Virus record (IMG/VR): IMGVR_UViG_3300025000_000291 | Span: 1-33,585 of that record | DNA: 33,585 bases | Strand: one strand, 5' to 3' | Source: a virus | In this document: positions 15,807-23,128 of the stretch, in pieces | How positions within the stretch are numbered: position 1 is the stretch's first letter | How the letters are laid out: every line of letters begins with the position of its first letter | Notes under the pieces: generated by a model | Databases searched by the model: none | The model's input: only the letters and a program-made list of their open reading frames with translations | What the model was told of the DNA's origin: nothing | Position numbers and translations under genes: made by a program

Positions 15807-16580
15807 TTAATCATTAATAGGAATAGAGTACACTTTGTCCTCATTGGCTACTTGAGCTAGTTGCACCTGCTGCTCAATGATATAACCAAGTTTTTTTAGG
15901 TACCTAATCTGTATAACTACCCAACGTTTTCCTTCATCATCCACTACAACATCTCTTGGGGAAAGTAGAGGATAGTTTAAAGTAAACAACATTGAGTCAC
16001 TTGGTTTCCACTCTCCAAACATTAGAATTTGATTATATTTTGGAGAAGCGTTAACCATGCCTTTGAAAACGATTGGAGTAAAATAACCATCTACCCAACC
16101 TGTACCGTAACAAACACTGCAGTTTGGATCAGTACATCTAAACAATGTAGCATCCCAACAACGTGTACAATGAGTGCCCCAAGTTCGTTTCTTTAATAGT
16201 ACAAAAGGTCTTGCAGTAAATCTAGTTAAAGCCAGAGTTTTTCTGCGTAGCACCTCTTTAATCACATAGTCTGATGGAGCACTTTTAACGTATGCAGGGT
16301 CTGCAGTTAATAGTGCGCCGCTTTGTATCTTTAATTTGTAGTACCACACACGATCATTAATGCGAGTAATTGTAGAATCCTGAAAATCTACGTCTGCAGA
16401 TTGTCCAGAAGCAATACAAACATAATCCTGTAAACTGTCGCTAATACCAGAACTTTCCGAACGATATACATCTATCATAGTACCATTGGGTACTTCTGAC
16501 TCCGCTGTAAACGTCCACTGTAGCAAGTTGTGAAAATAATTATTAACTATACTAAAGGTAGCTAACTCGATCATTACCAT
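15807..16580 (-). CDS. Structural protein with FN3-like domain and zinc-ribbon motif
   Basis: 257 aa. The N-terminal 100 residues look like a fibronectin type III-like beta domain (LLQWTFTAESEVPNGTMIDV, ending in WYYKLKI). The middle has a cysteine cluster: CTRCWD, then CTDPNCSVCYGTGW, a four- or five-Cys knuckle that likely binds zinc. The final part is beta-rich (SDSMLFTLNYPLLSPRDVVV). This C-x2-C plus C-x-GTG arrangement is known from head-tail connector proteins of large phages, which fits the position after the capsid gene. Overlaps the previous gene by seven bases; a weak TAGGT lies before the ATG. Exact role is uncertain. Confidence 0.68.
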   Translation of the reverse strand: MVMIELATFSIVNNYFHNLLQWTFTAESEVPNGTMIDVYRSESSGISDSLQDYVCIASGQSADVDFQDSTITRINDRVWYYKLKIQSGALLTADPAYVKSAPSDYVIKEVLRRKTLALTRFTARPFVLLKKRTWGTHCTRCWDATLFRCTDPNCSVCYGTGWVDGYFTPIVFKGMVNASPKYNQILMFGEWKPSDSMLFTLNYPLLSPRDVVVDDEGKRWVVIQIRYLKKLGYIIEQQVQLAQVANEDKVYSIPIND

Positions 16581-17065
16581 TTATACCTACTTGCTTGTGA
16601 ATACTCAGATGGGGCCTCTCCGTATGCTGCATCAGTGTTTCCTTTAGTATTCCAATTTCTAACTGAATTAAAATAGGAGGAAACTAGCACATTAAAGTAA
16701 TTAACATAACGTCCGTATTTATCGTGGTCTTGAACAGTGATTCCGCCTGAGTCTTGGTAGGTCAAAGTATTACGTGCAGAGATGATTCCTTTCTTAGTTA
16801 GGATTCGTAAAGTAGTTCCTAGAAAAAAAGTAGATAGGTCTGGAATGTCTGTGAATTCTACAAAATTTGGATCGAATACCAGCATGTTATTAAGTTCGTT
16901 CATAGTCATCAATAATGCTCTGTATAATTCTAAATCTGTACTTTCTTGCACTTCCTCCAATGTATTCAGTTCTACATTATCGCCAAGTTCCCCACGAAAT
17001 AGATCAACAACAGGCTGATCGCCTGCGGGGACTGCGGTCTGTAATAGTTTTTCTAGTATCGTCAT
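16574..17065 (-). CDS. Probable head-completion/neck protein, 163 aa
   Basis: Helical N-terminus (MTILEKLLQTAVP, then LEEVQESTDLELYRALLMTMNEL), beta-like middle, Tyr/Ser-rich tail. I recognise no family. It is the first gene after a terminator and promoter pair behind the capsid gene, so expression is set independently of the capsid. A good AAAGGAG site lies before the ATG. Position suggests a connector or completion protein, a role usually held by small helical proteins next to the capsid gene, but the sequence itself does not prove it. Confidence 0.65.
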   Translation of the reverse strand: MTILEKLLQTAVPAGDQPVVDLFRGELGDNVELNTLEEVQESTDLELYRALLMTMNELNNMLVFDPNFVEFTDIPDLSTFFLGTTLRILTKKGIISARNTLTYQDSGGITVQDHDKYGRYVNYFNVLVSSYFNSVRNWNTKGNTDAAYGEAPSEYSQASRYKW

Positions 17066-17097
17066 TTGGGTAACTCCTTTGCATAAAATATCATCTT

Positions 17098-17126
17098 AAT
17101 ATAAGGATTAGTTGAATAATAGTCAA
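17098..17126 (-). promoter_or_regulatory. Sigma-70-type promoter, neck gene unit
   Basis: TTGACT (17126-17121), 17-base spacer, TATATT (17103-17098), followed by AAG. It lies between the capsid terminator and the 163-aa gene. Here a leader with an AAAGGAG site follows, unlike the two ATG-adjacent promoters. Confidence 0.85.
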
Positions 17127-17131
17127 GAAAC

Positions 17132-17163
17132 AAAAAAGGCCAAGCGTGTGCCTGGCCTTTAAA
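17132..17163 (-). terminator. Rho-independent terminator after capsid gene
   Basis: On the minus strand, AAAGGCCA and TGGCCTTT (17135-17142 and 17153-17160 on the plus strand) pair around a ten-base loop, followed by a run of six Ts. It starts 20 bases after the capsid stop and would limit read-through into neck genes. Confidence 0.88.
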
Positions 17164-17182
17164 GTACTGTTAAGTATGTACC

Positions 17183-18097
17183 TTACGAAAGTGCTAATTT
17201 AGCAACGGATCTTGTGTTACCAATACCCATACCAATTGACTCGTAAGCTGCCCAAGTGATAATATTCTTTTTCTTGTCGATCCAGAATTTAGTATCATTG
17301 AGAATTAGGAACTGGCCGAAGAAATCTTGGCTTGTGAAAGCATAGATGTTATTGCCAAGTAAACTAACTTTGTTAGAAACAACTAACTTACGACCAAAGA
17401 GAGTCGAGTACGTGTAACCATTAATATGTTGTTCAGATCCAATAGCATCGCCTACTGTTGTAGCAGGATAAAGCATTAATCTGTTAAACATTGTACTGTT
17501 CATAAGGATAAGTTCACTACGTAACTCATCGCCGTCAAGAAGATCAAAAAGGTTTTTGAAATCTTTTCTTGCAACAGTTTCGTCGCTCTCGAATGATCCT
17601 GTGATAGATTTACTGTTAGGAGTAACAGCTTCCTCTAGTGCGATAGCTGCTTCTACTTGTCCTAGAAATGCAGTATCTTCAATTTTTTGGATATCTAATA
17701 CAGAGTTTCTTTCGATAACTTCTGTAAGAGGCATTTCATACGCTAAGAGCTCTTCTTCAGTTTTTTGGAATTCTTCTGAGGAAACCATAAAGAATGGAAT
17801 CTCGAATCTTTCACCCATTACGTAGTTCGTAGTTGGGTTACCACGGAAGTTTACTGTCATAGCCTTTGAATCTGGCTCGATATCTACGATTTTTACCAAA
17901 CCGTCATGATTTACTGAACGTTGTAGCTCAGGTCTAGTTACGTATTGAGGTTGAATGATCTTACGAGCAAACGAAACCTCACGCAATTTTTGGCGTACAA
18001 ATGCACTACCTTCTTGCGCAACTTTTTCCATACCTTCTGGAGAGCTAAGTTTTTGAACGAAAAGTTCGTTGATTGTTCTTACACTAACATTTTCCAT
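17183..18097 (-). CDS. Major capsid protein (HK97-like fold)
   Basis: 304 aa. The N-terminal region is a helical arm ending near residue 40 (VQKLSSPEGMEKVAQEGSAF), followed by beta-strands (EPDSKAMTVNFRGNP, then RFEIPFFMVSSEEF), a spine-helix region (LAYEMPLTEVIERNSVLDIQ) and a final A-domain stretch (NDTKFWIDKKKNIITWAAYE). This matches compact HK97-fold capsid proteins of large marine and lake myoviruses. It carries an MEKVAQ motif at 23-28, perhaps a maturation or targeting signal. The gene has the most perfect Shine-Dalgarno in the window (AAGGAGGT, nine bases before the ATG), and a terminator follows. Position after protease and decoration-like genes supports the call. Confidence 0.88.
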   Translation of the reverse strand: MENVSVRTINELFVQKLSSPEGMEKVAQEGSAFVRQKLREVSFARKIIQPQYVTRPELQRSVNHDGLVKIVDIEPDSKAMTVNFRGNPTTNYVMGERFEIPFFMVSSEEFQKTEEELLAYEMPLTEVIERNSVLDIQKIEDTAFLGQVEAAIALEEAVTPNSKSITGSFESDETVARKDFKNLFDLLDGDELRSELILMNSTMFNRLMLYPATTVGDAIGSEQHINGYTYSTLFGRKLVVSNKVSLLGNNIYAFTSQDFFGQFLILNDTKFWIDKKKNIITWAAYESIGMGIGNTRSVAKLALS

Positions 18098-18106
18098 TAT
18101 TTCTTA

Positions 18107-18114
18107 ACCTCCTT
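18107..18114 (-). promoter_or_regulatory. Perfect Shine-Dalgarno site of capsid gene
   Basis: AAGGAGGT, nine bases before the capsid ATG and overlapping the end of the preceding gene. Strongest site found here. Confidence 0.9.
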
Positions 18115-18538
18115 ATGCTAATACGAATTCAATCGCGTTAAATGATTTGCTTAAGTACTTCTCAGTATACTGAGCTTTTGTACAATAAGCTACAACTACG
18201 CCAGCACCAGCTGTCGAAGCGGATAATTTACCAGTAGCATCTACATAGAGCGGAGCTCCAACTGCAGGGGTACCAACGTATTGATCTGTTACGCCTTTTA
18301 ATTTTCCGTATATAACAGTAACCTTTCCAGTTGCTGCGATATCAGGAGAAAATCCAGCGGTTAGATCTCTGTTTGACTCTGACCAGATTGGGAATGCCAT
18401 GTTGCCAGCTGTAGGTTTTTTAACGCCTGCGCCGTCCATTTCAACAAAGGTTCCTGTTTGACCAGAGAGTAAGATCCAAGCACTAGCGTCTAGATCGAAT
18501 CTAGAGACTAGATTAAGTGAACTAAGAATTTGAAGCAT
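18113..18538 (-). CDS. Probable head decoration or stabilisation protein
   Basis: 141 aa, Gly/Ala/Thr-rich and beta-like, with the run VGTPAVGAPLYVDATGKLSA and a C-terminal YLSKSFNAIEFVLA. Such sequences are typical of small trimeric proteins that cap or cement the capsid lattice. It sits immediately before the capsid gene (15-base gap), the usual place. GGAGGA lies nine or so bases before the ATG, predicting high expression. No K-x-A motif of the head series is obvious. The decoration call is by resemblance and position, not a definite family match. Confidence 0.65.
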   Translation of the reverse strand: MLQILSSLNLVSRFDLDASAWILLSGQTGTFVEMDGAGVKKPTAGNMAFPIWSESNRDLTAGFSPDIAATGKVTVIYGKLKGVTDQYVGTPAVGAPLYVDATGKLSASTAGAGVVVAYCTKAQYTEKYLSKSFNAIEFVLA

Positions 18539-18560
18539 TTTGCTTATCCTCCGTTATTTT

Positions 18561-18893
18561 TTATAAATCTCCAAGAAGAAAAGATTTAAATCTATCTTCT
18601 GGAGTTAGTCTTTCAAAACTAGCCTGATTGCTCAATTTAAAAGAGCTTATGCTACTTGCTACTTTAGTAAGTTCCGAAGCCTTTTTAATTACTTCTAACT
18701 CATTTGTAGGTTTTACAGAATACTCTTCTATTTTTTCTTCTAACTGTTCTGCCGCCAACTGCCCATTATGGTACAGGTCAAACGCTAGCTTAACAGCTTC
18801 ACTTTTATGTGTCAACTGTTCTGATAGTTCTTGATTTTCTTGCTTTAACTGTAGAATAGCCGCATGTGCTAACTTTGTAAGTTCGTTATTCAT
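18561..18893 (-). CDS. Helical head-region protein, 110 aa
   Basis: Starts MNNELTKLAHAA, an N-terminal version of the shared E-L-x-K-x-A motif; three more K-x-A sites follow (AVKLAFD, IKKASEL, LTKVASS). A predicted coiled coil covers roughly residues 10-60 (heptads in LQLKQENQELSEQLTHKSEA). Its lysine/glutamate balance and coiled coil suggest a scaffold or capsid core protein, common next to the capsid gene. No Shine-Dalgarno sequence precedes the ATG, unlike its abundant neighbours; translation may depend on coupling. Confidence 0.62.
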   Translation of the reverse strand: MNNELTKLAHAAILQLKQENQELSEQLTHKSEAVKLAFDLYHNGQLAAEQLEEKIEEYSVKPTNELEVIKKASELTKVASSISSFKLSNQASFERLTPEDRFKSFLLGDL

Positions 18894-18906
18894 TGTTTGT
18901 TTAAAT

Positions 18907-19218
18907 TTATACTGCTAATTCTGCTTTGAAAGCTCTTGCCATTATAATACCAGCTTCGTGCAATTCAGCAACTTTTTCCATTTGTTCTTGTACGTTAATG
19001 TCATGATCAATTAAAAGACTTGCTAATTTAGTAACATCTTCTTTTTCATAATCAGTACCGTAAGTGTCTGCTAAAAGATCATCTGCTAAAGCAGCGTATT
19101 TTTCAAGAACTTCCATTCTTTCATCGACAGCTTCCGCAACTTGTACTTGTTCTTCTGCAACTTTTTCGGTTCCTGCTTGCGCATTGACCATATTTTCATA
19201 TACATCTAATAGACCCAT
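18907..19218 (-). CDS. Head-region protein with IMARAF motif, 103 aa
   Basis: Start chosen at 19218 because GGAGG lies 11 bases upstream; a TTG at 19236 would overlap that site. Acidic and helical (many E, A, K), with four K-x-A sites (TEKVAEE, LEKYAAL, VTKLASL, MEKVAEL). The C-terminus, HEAGIIMARAFKAELAV, matches the sequence AKGRIMARGFMSEL in the next upstream gene's product, so the two proteins share a module. Probably scaffold or capsid-internal, inferred from composition and position. No known family. Confidence 0.66.
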   Translation of the reverse strand: MGLLDVYENMVNAQAGTEKVAEEQVQVAEAVDERMEVLEKYAALADDLLADTYGTDYEKEDVTKLASLLIDHDINVQEQMEKVAELHEAGIIMARAFKAELAV

Positions 19219-19236
19219 TGTGATACTTACCTCCAA

Positions 19237-19755
19237 TTATTGATTGTATACTGTTTTATACAATTCTGTTAATATCCATACTCTTGAATCTTCTGCAACT
19301 TTTTCAGTTTCGTCTATCTGAGCAGTTTCAGGAATTACTTCTTCTCCAGAGAGTTCTACTGCGCTAGCTAATTTTTGCAATTCGCTCATAAAGCCTCTTG
19401 CCATAATTCTACCTTTTGCGTCCAGTTCTGCAGCTTCTTTTTCCATTTCCGCAAGTTTTTCTAGTTCAATCGCTTCAGCAGTTTTTTCAACTACTTCTTC
19501 AGCAACTACTTCAGCAACAGGTTCTGCAACTACTTCAGGAACTACTTCAGCAACAGGTTCTGCAACTACTTCAGGAACTACTTCAGGAACTACTTCAGCA
19601 ACAGGTTCTGCAACTACTTCAGGAACAGGTTCAGGAACTACTTCAGGAACTACTTCCACTGCTTTAGGTTCTTGTAAACCATCTGCAAAAATTTCTTCAG
19701 CTGTTTTTTGTCTTTCAAGATCTCTTAAGATCTGATCTATATTTAGTCCAGCCAT
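19237..19755 (-). CDS. Scaffold-like protein with Val/Pro/Glu/Ala repeats, 172 aa
   Basis: Residues about 30-90 are tandem repeats of V-V-P/A-E-V/P units (for example EVVPEPVPEVVAEPVAE), predicted to be extended or disordered. After the repeats a helical part has K-x-A sites (VEKTAEA, LEKLAEM, MEKEAAE, LQKLASA, TEKVAED) and a GRIMARGFMSELQKLA segment shared with the 103-aa neighbour. Strongly acidic composition suits a scaffold core. GGAGGA precedes the ATG. It lies between the protease and capsid genes, the classic scaffold position. It could instead be an internal protein packaged with DNA. Confidence 0.65.
   Translation of the reverse strand: MAGLNIDQILRDLERQKTAEEIFADGLQEPKAVEVVPEVVPEPVPEVVAEPVAEVVPEVVPEVVAEPVAEVVPEVVAEPVAEVVAEEVVEKTAEAIELEKLAEMEKEAAELDAKGRIMARGFMSELQKLASAVELSGEEVIPETAQIDETEKVAEDSRVWILTELYKTVYNQ
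19499..19659 (-). repeat. In-frame short tandem repeats (coding)
   Basis: Units of 12-15 bases built on GAAGTAGTT, with GCAGAACCTGTTGCTGAA variants, arranged in longer blocks (starts near 19511, 19548 and 19596 on the plus strand). They encode the V-P-E-A repeats. Such tracts may change length by slippage. Confidence 0.85.
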
Positions 19756-19769
19756 TATTTATCCTCCAA

Positions 19770-21416
19770 TTACGTTAAATTAATTATGTCTATATAAAGT
19801 TCATCTTTTTTACTTTCTGGTAAATTACTTACCAAGTTTGCTACTTTTTGTAACATCTTTTCAGCTTTTGTCGCTACTAATGAGCCAACTAGAGCTGTTA
19901 ATGCTGGATGTTTACGTATCATGTTCTTAGTACCTGTGATAGCTTCACCTCTTTGCGCATCGTTTTCATATTTACCAGACATGTAGTAAGCAATTGGAAA
20001 ACTTATTAAAGAATTTCGCATAAACTTATCCACACTGGCTGCTGTTTTATTGAACTCTTGCTGTTGCGCCCATAGAGAACCAACAGTTGCTCCACCAATT
20101 AATACAGGCAGTAGCCAAGGATTTTGTAACATAAAAGATCTGAAACCAGTATTACTTTTATTATTAAAAACTTTTGCGTACCCGTAGTAGAGAGTTCCTA
20201 AAATTCCCAGTGGAATTATAGGATTTTTTTCAGGACCTATTTTAGGGTCTGGGGTATACCCAAACAAGGCTCTGCTTACCAAACTTCTTTCCGCAGGGGG
20301 TTGTGGTTGTTGCCACTCTTCTGCTTGTTTTACAAGACCTCTAGATATTACTAATTCTTTTGTTAAACTTACATCGGTTAGAATTGGTAGTAAGAGTTCT
20401 GCTATTTTTATGTTAAAGTTTTTTAAATCAAAATCTTCTTTTAATTCAGTTTCATTTTTTGCAAATGAAGCGAGTTTTTGAAAATCTTCCGTAGTAGGAA
20501 AAATCTGCAAAGCCATCATTGTGGACAATGTTTCATTAAAAGGAAATTCAGACAGTTTGTAAAGAACATCATCATCAATCTTATTTTGAGCGTGTCTGAC
20601 CAAGTTTACAAGTTGCTTTGGGTCCTTGCTAAGAGTGACCTCTGATTCAACAGACTCGACTTGTTTTTTAATTTCAGCCACATTATCTAACTCTGCTAAC
20701 TTAATATAAGAGTTAGCATTATAAAAAGCAAGTTTTTCCGCATAATTTGTTTCTGTTCCACCTAGGTTGGAAAAAATCTTTAAAAACCCTGCGGTCTTCT
20801 CTGCAGGGATTAAAACTACACTAATATCAAAAAATTTAGGACTAAGATTCTTTGCATATACTCGTCTACCATCAGGGAGGATTTGGTTCATATGTTTTAG
20901 CAAATCGTCACAATACTCATTACGAGTTTTGGCGCGATTTCCACAAATAGAACATTCATCCCAAGGTACACGACACCCCATGGATACTGCTGGCAATGCG
21001 CCTTCACGAAGTTTTTCCAGAACATCTTTAGCACGAGCATCATCTAATTCAAGAATTAGTTCAACTCTATGCATTGAGTTATTGTAATGAGAAAATAAAA
21101 CCTTCCCCATTGATATGTTAGGATCTTTGTTTACGTGGTGTCTATACACATGACCGAGAGCTTCAAATGTTTTGTGATATTGTTTTAAACTTTCTTCTGG
21201 AAAATAGTCACCGTTGCGGTTAGGCCCAAAAAACTCGCCCGCAGACAATGCATTAACCAATGCATACGTCTTACCTACTGCCGCTTTTAAGGATTCCACA
21301 TATGCCAGTAAGTCCTCAGACATACCTGCACGTTTTTCCAATACCCCAGGATGAATTAGACTAAAGACTTCTGAGTTATTGTCACCGTAAAAAAAGTCTA
21401 TTTGCTTTTCAATCAT
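19770..21416 (-). CDS. Prohead-protease-like protein with C-terminal membrane extension
   Basis: 548 aa. Residues 50-215 match a phage head protein/protease family I know from large phages: FFGPNRNGDYFPEESL, VYRHHVNKDPNISMGKVL, SHYNNSMHRVEL, SMGCRVPWDECSICGNRAKT (with C-x2-C), and SPKFFDISVVLIPAEKTA. His, Ser and Asp in these blocks may form the active site, but I cannot assign them. The C-terminal 250 residues are a separate part with a hydrophobic stretch (WLLPVLIGGATVGSLWA) and many K-x-A sites (nine in the protein). The unusual length implies a fused core protein. No Shine-Dalgarno sequence is seen; coupling to the preceding gene is likely. Confidence 0.7.
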   Translation of the reverse strand: MIEKQIDFFYGDNNSEVFSLIHPGVLEKRAGMSEDLLAYVESLKAAVGKTYALVNALSAGEFFGPNRNGDYFPEESLKQYHKTFEALGHVYRHHVNKDPNISMGKVLFSHYNNSMHRVELILELDDARAKDVLEKLREGALPAVSMGCRVPWDECSICGNRAKTRNEYCDDLLKHMNQILPDGRRVYAKNLSPKFFDISVVLIPAEKTAGFLKIFSNLGGTETNYAEKLAFYNANSYIKLAELDNVAEIKKQVESVESEVTLSKDPKQLVNLVRHAQNKIDDDVLYKLSEFPFNETLSTMMALQIFPTTEDFQKLASFAKNETELKEDFDLKNFNIKIAELLLPILTDVSLTKELVISRGLVKQAEEWQQPQPPAERSLVSRALFGYTPDPKIGPEKNPIIPLGILGTLYYGYAKVFNNKSNTGFRSFMLQNPWLLPVLIGGATVGSLWAQQQEFNKTAASVDKFMRNSLISFPIAYYMSGKYENDAQRGEAITGTKNMIRKHPALTALVGSLVATKAEKMLQKVANLVSNLPESKKDELYIDIINLT

Positions 21417-21417
21417 G

Positions 21418-22098
21418 TTATGGGTACATACCTCTAACTATCTGTGATACTGCTTCTTGTCTTGCTTTCAATCCTAAATCGTCTGGAGCGGATTTACCTT
21501 CTTTTCCTTTCTTTTGAATATCTGCTAGTGTAGCAAATGTATCTGGAGGAGGTCCACCAAGTTGTTCACCTGATAAACGTCTTAAAGACTGTGTGATATA
21601 AGCACCAGCCGCAAGTGGATCTTCTGCCATGTGCGGGGCAAAATGATACAGAGACTCCCAATATCTAGCTACTTCTTTTGGATCTTCTTGTAGTAATTGT
21701 GGGTGAGCTTCCAACATTTTTTGATAATAATCTTGACTCTTGTAGTCTTTGTACTGACTTTTAAAAAATTTTATAATTGCATCTGCTGCAATGGAAACAC
21801 CAACAACACCCAGTCCTACCATAAGCGCATTGCGCAGCGCAGGAACTTTTGGCGGAGCTTTAACCTTTGCCAACTCTTTTTCCATTTCTAGCATACCTTT
21901 ATACTTATCAGGATCATTAGCACGCCAGTCAAACAGTTGTTGCTGAAAATCTACTCTAGGAGGAGGTGTAGGTCTTGTTACCCCGCCTAGCTCTTTTTGA
22001 ACATTTAAGTAATCTTGGAATTGTGGATCTTTGGTCTTAAACCAATCCATCAAAGTTTTCATATCAATAGGTTGTGGACTTTGTGCTTTTTTAATCAT
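21418..22098 (-). CDS. Head-region protein with one membrane-like segment, 226 aa
   Basis: Starts MIKKAQSPQPIDM, a short K-x-A leader. A Pro-rich section (TRPTPPPRVDF, then KVKAPPKVPAL) precedes the hydrophobic stretch NALMVGLGVVGVSIAADAII (about 90-110). A helical domain with YWESLYHFAPHMAEDPLAAGAYI follows; its spacing looks like a repeated helix fold but I know no family. It lies between the 327-aa protein and the protease, so it is presumably a head component. GGAG sits before the ATG. Could be an internal or ejection protein. Confidence 0.62.
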   Translation of the reverse strand: MIKKAQSPQPIDMKTLMDWFKTKDPQFQDYLNVQKELGGVTRPTPPPRVDFQQQLFDWRANDPDKYKGMLEMEKELAKVKAPPKVPALRNALMVGLGVVGVSIAADAIIKFFKSQYKDYKSQDYYQKMLEAHPQLLQEDPKEVARYWESLYHFAPHMAEDPLAAGAYITQSLRRLSGEQLGGPPPDTFATLADIQKKGKEGKSAPDDLGLKARQEAVSQIVRGMYP

Positions 22099-22110
22099 GT
22101 TTTACTCCAG

Positions 22111-23094
22111 TTATCTTAGCATACGAGCATTCATCATTTGTTGCCCTGCTGTAAATTTATTTAAGACCATACCTGCTTCAGTTTGTTTTGCAGCAATTTG
22201 TGCTCCTTTTGCTACCGCTGCTACCCCTAACCCTAAGGCTCCAAGTGCAACACCACCTGCAATTTTAAGGCCTTTGCCCGCTTTTTTGGTGATTCCTAAT
22301 TTATAATTAGTATTGATTGCCTCAAATGCTTTTTCATATTCATCAAAAGCTGCGGCAATTTTAGTAATGTATGCTATCCTAGAATCGTAGTTTAAGACTG
22401 CTTGGTATAACTCTGAATTTTTATTAATTGTGCCTTGTACACTTGCTTCTTTTTCAAAGTCATAAAGAGGCATTATCTTTTTTAAATCTGCTCTTAGGTT
22501 TAGTAGTAAATTGTCACAACAGGCAGGACTTGCCATTTTAGTAGTTTCTTCTACAGCACTAAGTGATGCAATACCACTTAGAATAGTTTGTTTTGTAATA
22601 TCATAAATCTTGTCATAATCAGACGCCAGTTTTACAGTTTCTTCCATAAAAGAATTAGATATAAACTCTAAGGTCCCATTAAGTCTATCAGCCTGTTCGA
22701 ACAATTCAGGAACATTTACTATCTCCTCCGCTACCTTTGTAGTTTCAGTAGGAATCCCTTTGTTGTAAAGACTAAAGGAAAATGAAACTCTTGGTGCTAG
22801 ATCTGCAAACTCGTCCTGTTCTACCACTGTAAGTTCTGCCGTTTTTGCTGTTAAATGCTCGTAAGCCTCTCCAGCATTTGCTAATGGAAAGTCCACATAC
22901 TTGTCCTCAGATTTATTAATAACTTTTAAATATGTTTCAATATTTGCAGTTTCTGCAACTCTACACATTTCCTGTTTATTAAGTCCATGCACTTGTGCAA
23001 TTTTTTCTAAAGAGTCTGTCAGCGAATGATTGCCTCTAATATACTCATCAGAGATTTCTTTACCAAATTGTATTAATTCTAGCGGATTTTTCAT
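22111..23094 (-). CDS. Head-region protein rich in K-x-A motifs, 327 aa
   Basis: Eight K-x-A sites are spread along it (for example SLEKIAQ, TTKVAEE, TVKLASD, TTKMASP, FEKEASV, ITKIAAA). A C-terminal glycine/alanine-rich hydrophobic stretch (GLKIAGGVALGALGLGVAAV) could insert in a membrane or form a helical bundle. The N-terminal NKQEMCRVAETANIETYLK block reminds me of conserved phage virion proteins but I cannot name a family. It follows terminase, where the portal gene is often found, yet it does not look like a portal. It has its own promoter with the -10 element five bases from the ATG. Confidence 0.65.
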   Translation of the reverse strand: MKNPLELIQFGKEISDEYIRGNHSLTDSLEKIAQVHGLNKQEMCRVAETANIETYLKVINKSEDKYVDFPLANAGEAYEHLTAKTAELTVVEQDEFADLAPRVSFSFSLYNKGIPTETTKVAEEIVNVPELFEQADRLNGTLEFISNSFMEETVKLASDYDKIYDITKQTILSGIASLSAVEETTKMASPACCDNLLLNLRADLKKIMPLYDFEKEASVQGTINKNSELYQAVLNYDSRIAYITKIAAAFDEYEKAFEAINTNYKLGITKKAGKGLKIAGGVALGALGLGVAAVAKGAQIAAKQTEAGMVLNKFTAGQQMMNARMLR

Positions 23095-23099
23095 ATCTT

Positions 23100-23128
23100 A
23101 ATATATCTCCAAAATCATTAAGAGTCAA
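23100..23128 (-). promoter_or_regulatory. Sigma-70-type promoter before the 327-aa head gene
   Basis: TTGACT (23128-23123), 17-base spacer, TATATT (23105-23100), then AAGAT and the ATG. The -35 overlaps the terminase stop region. The spacing matches the promoter at 14936-14964, including the five-base gap to ATG, so transcripts may be leaderless or nearly so. Confidence 0.78.

Noticed and set aside
19499-19659. CRISPR-like repeat pattern
   Set aside because: Repeats are in-frame, of variable unit length and have no unique spacers.
19416-19667. Leu/Gln-rich open frame on the plus strand
   Set aside because: It is the antisense of the V/P/E repeats; low-complexity repeats open all frames, and it has no leader.
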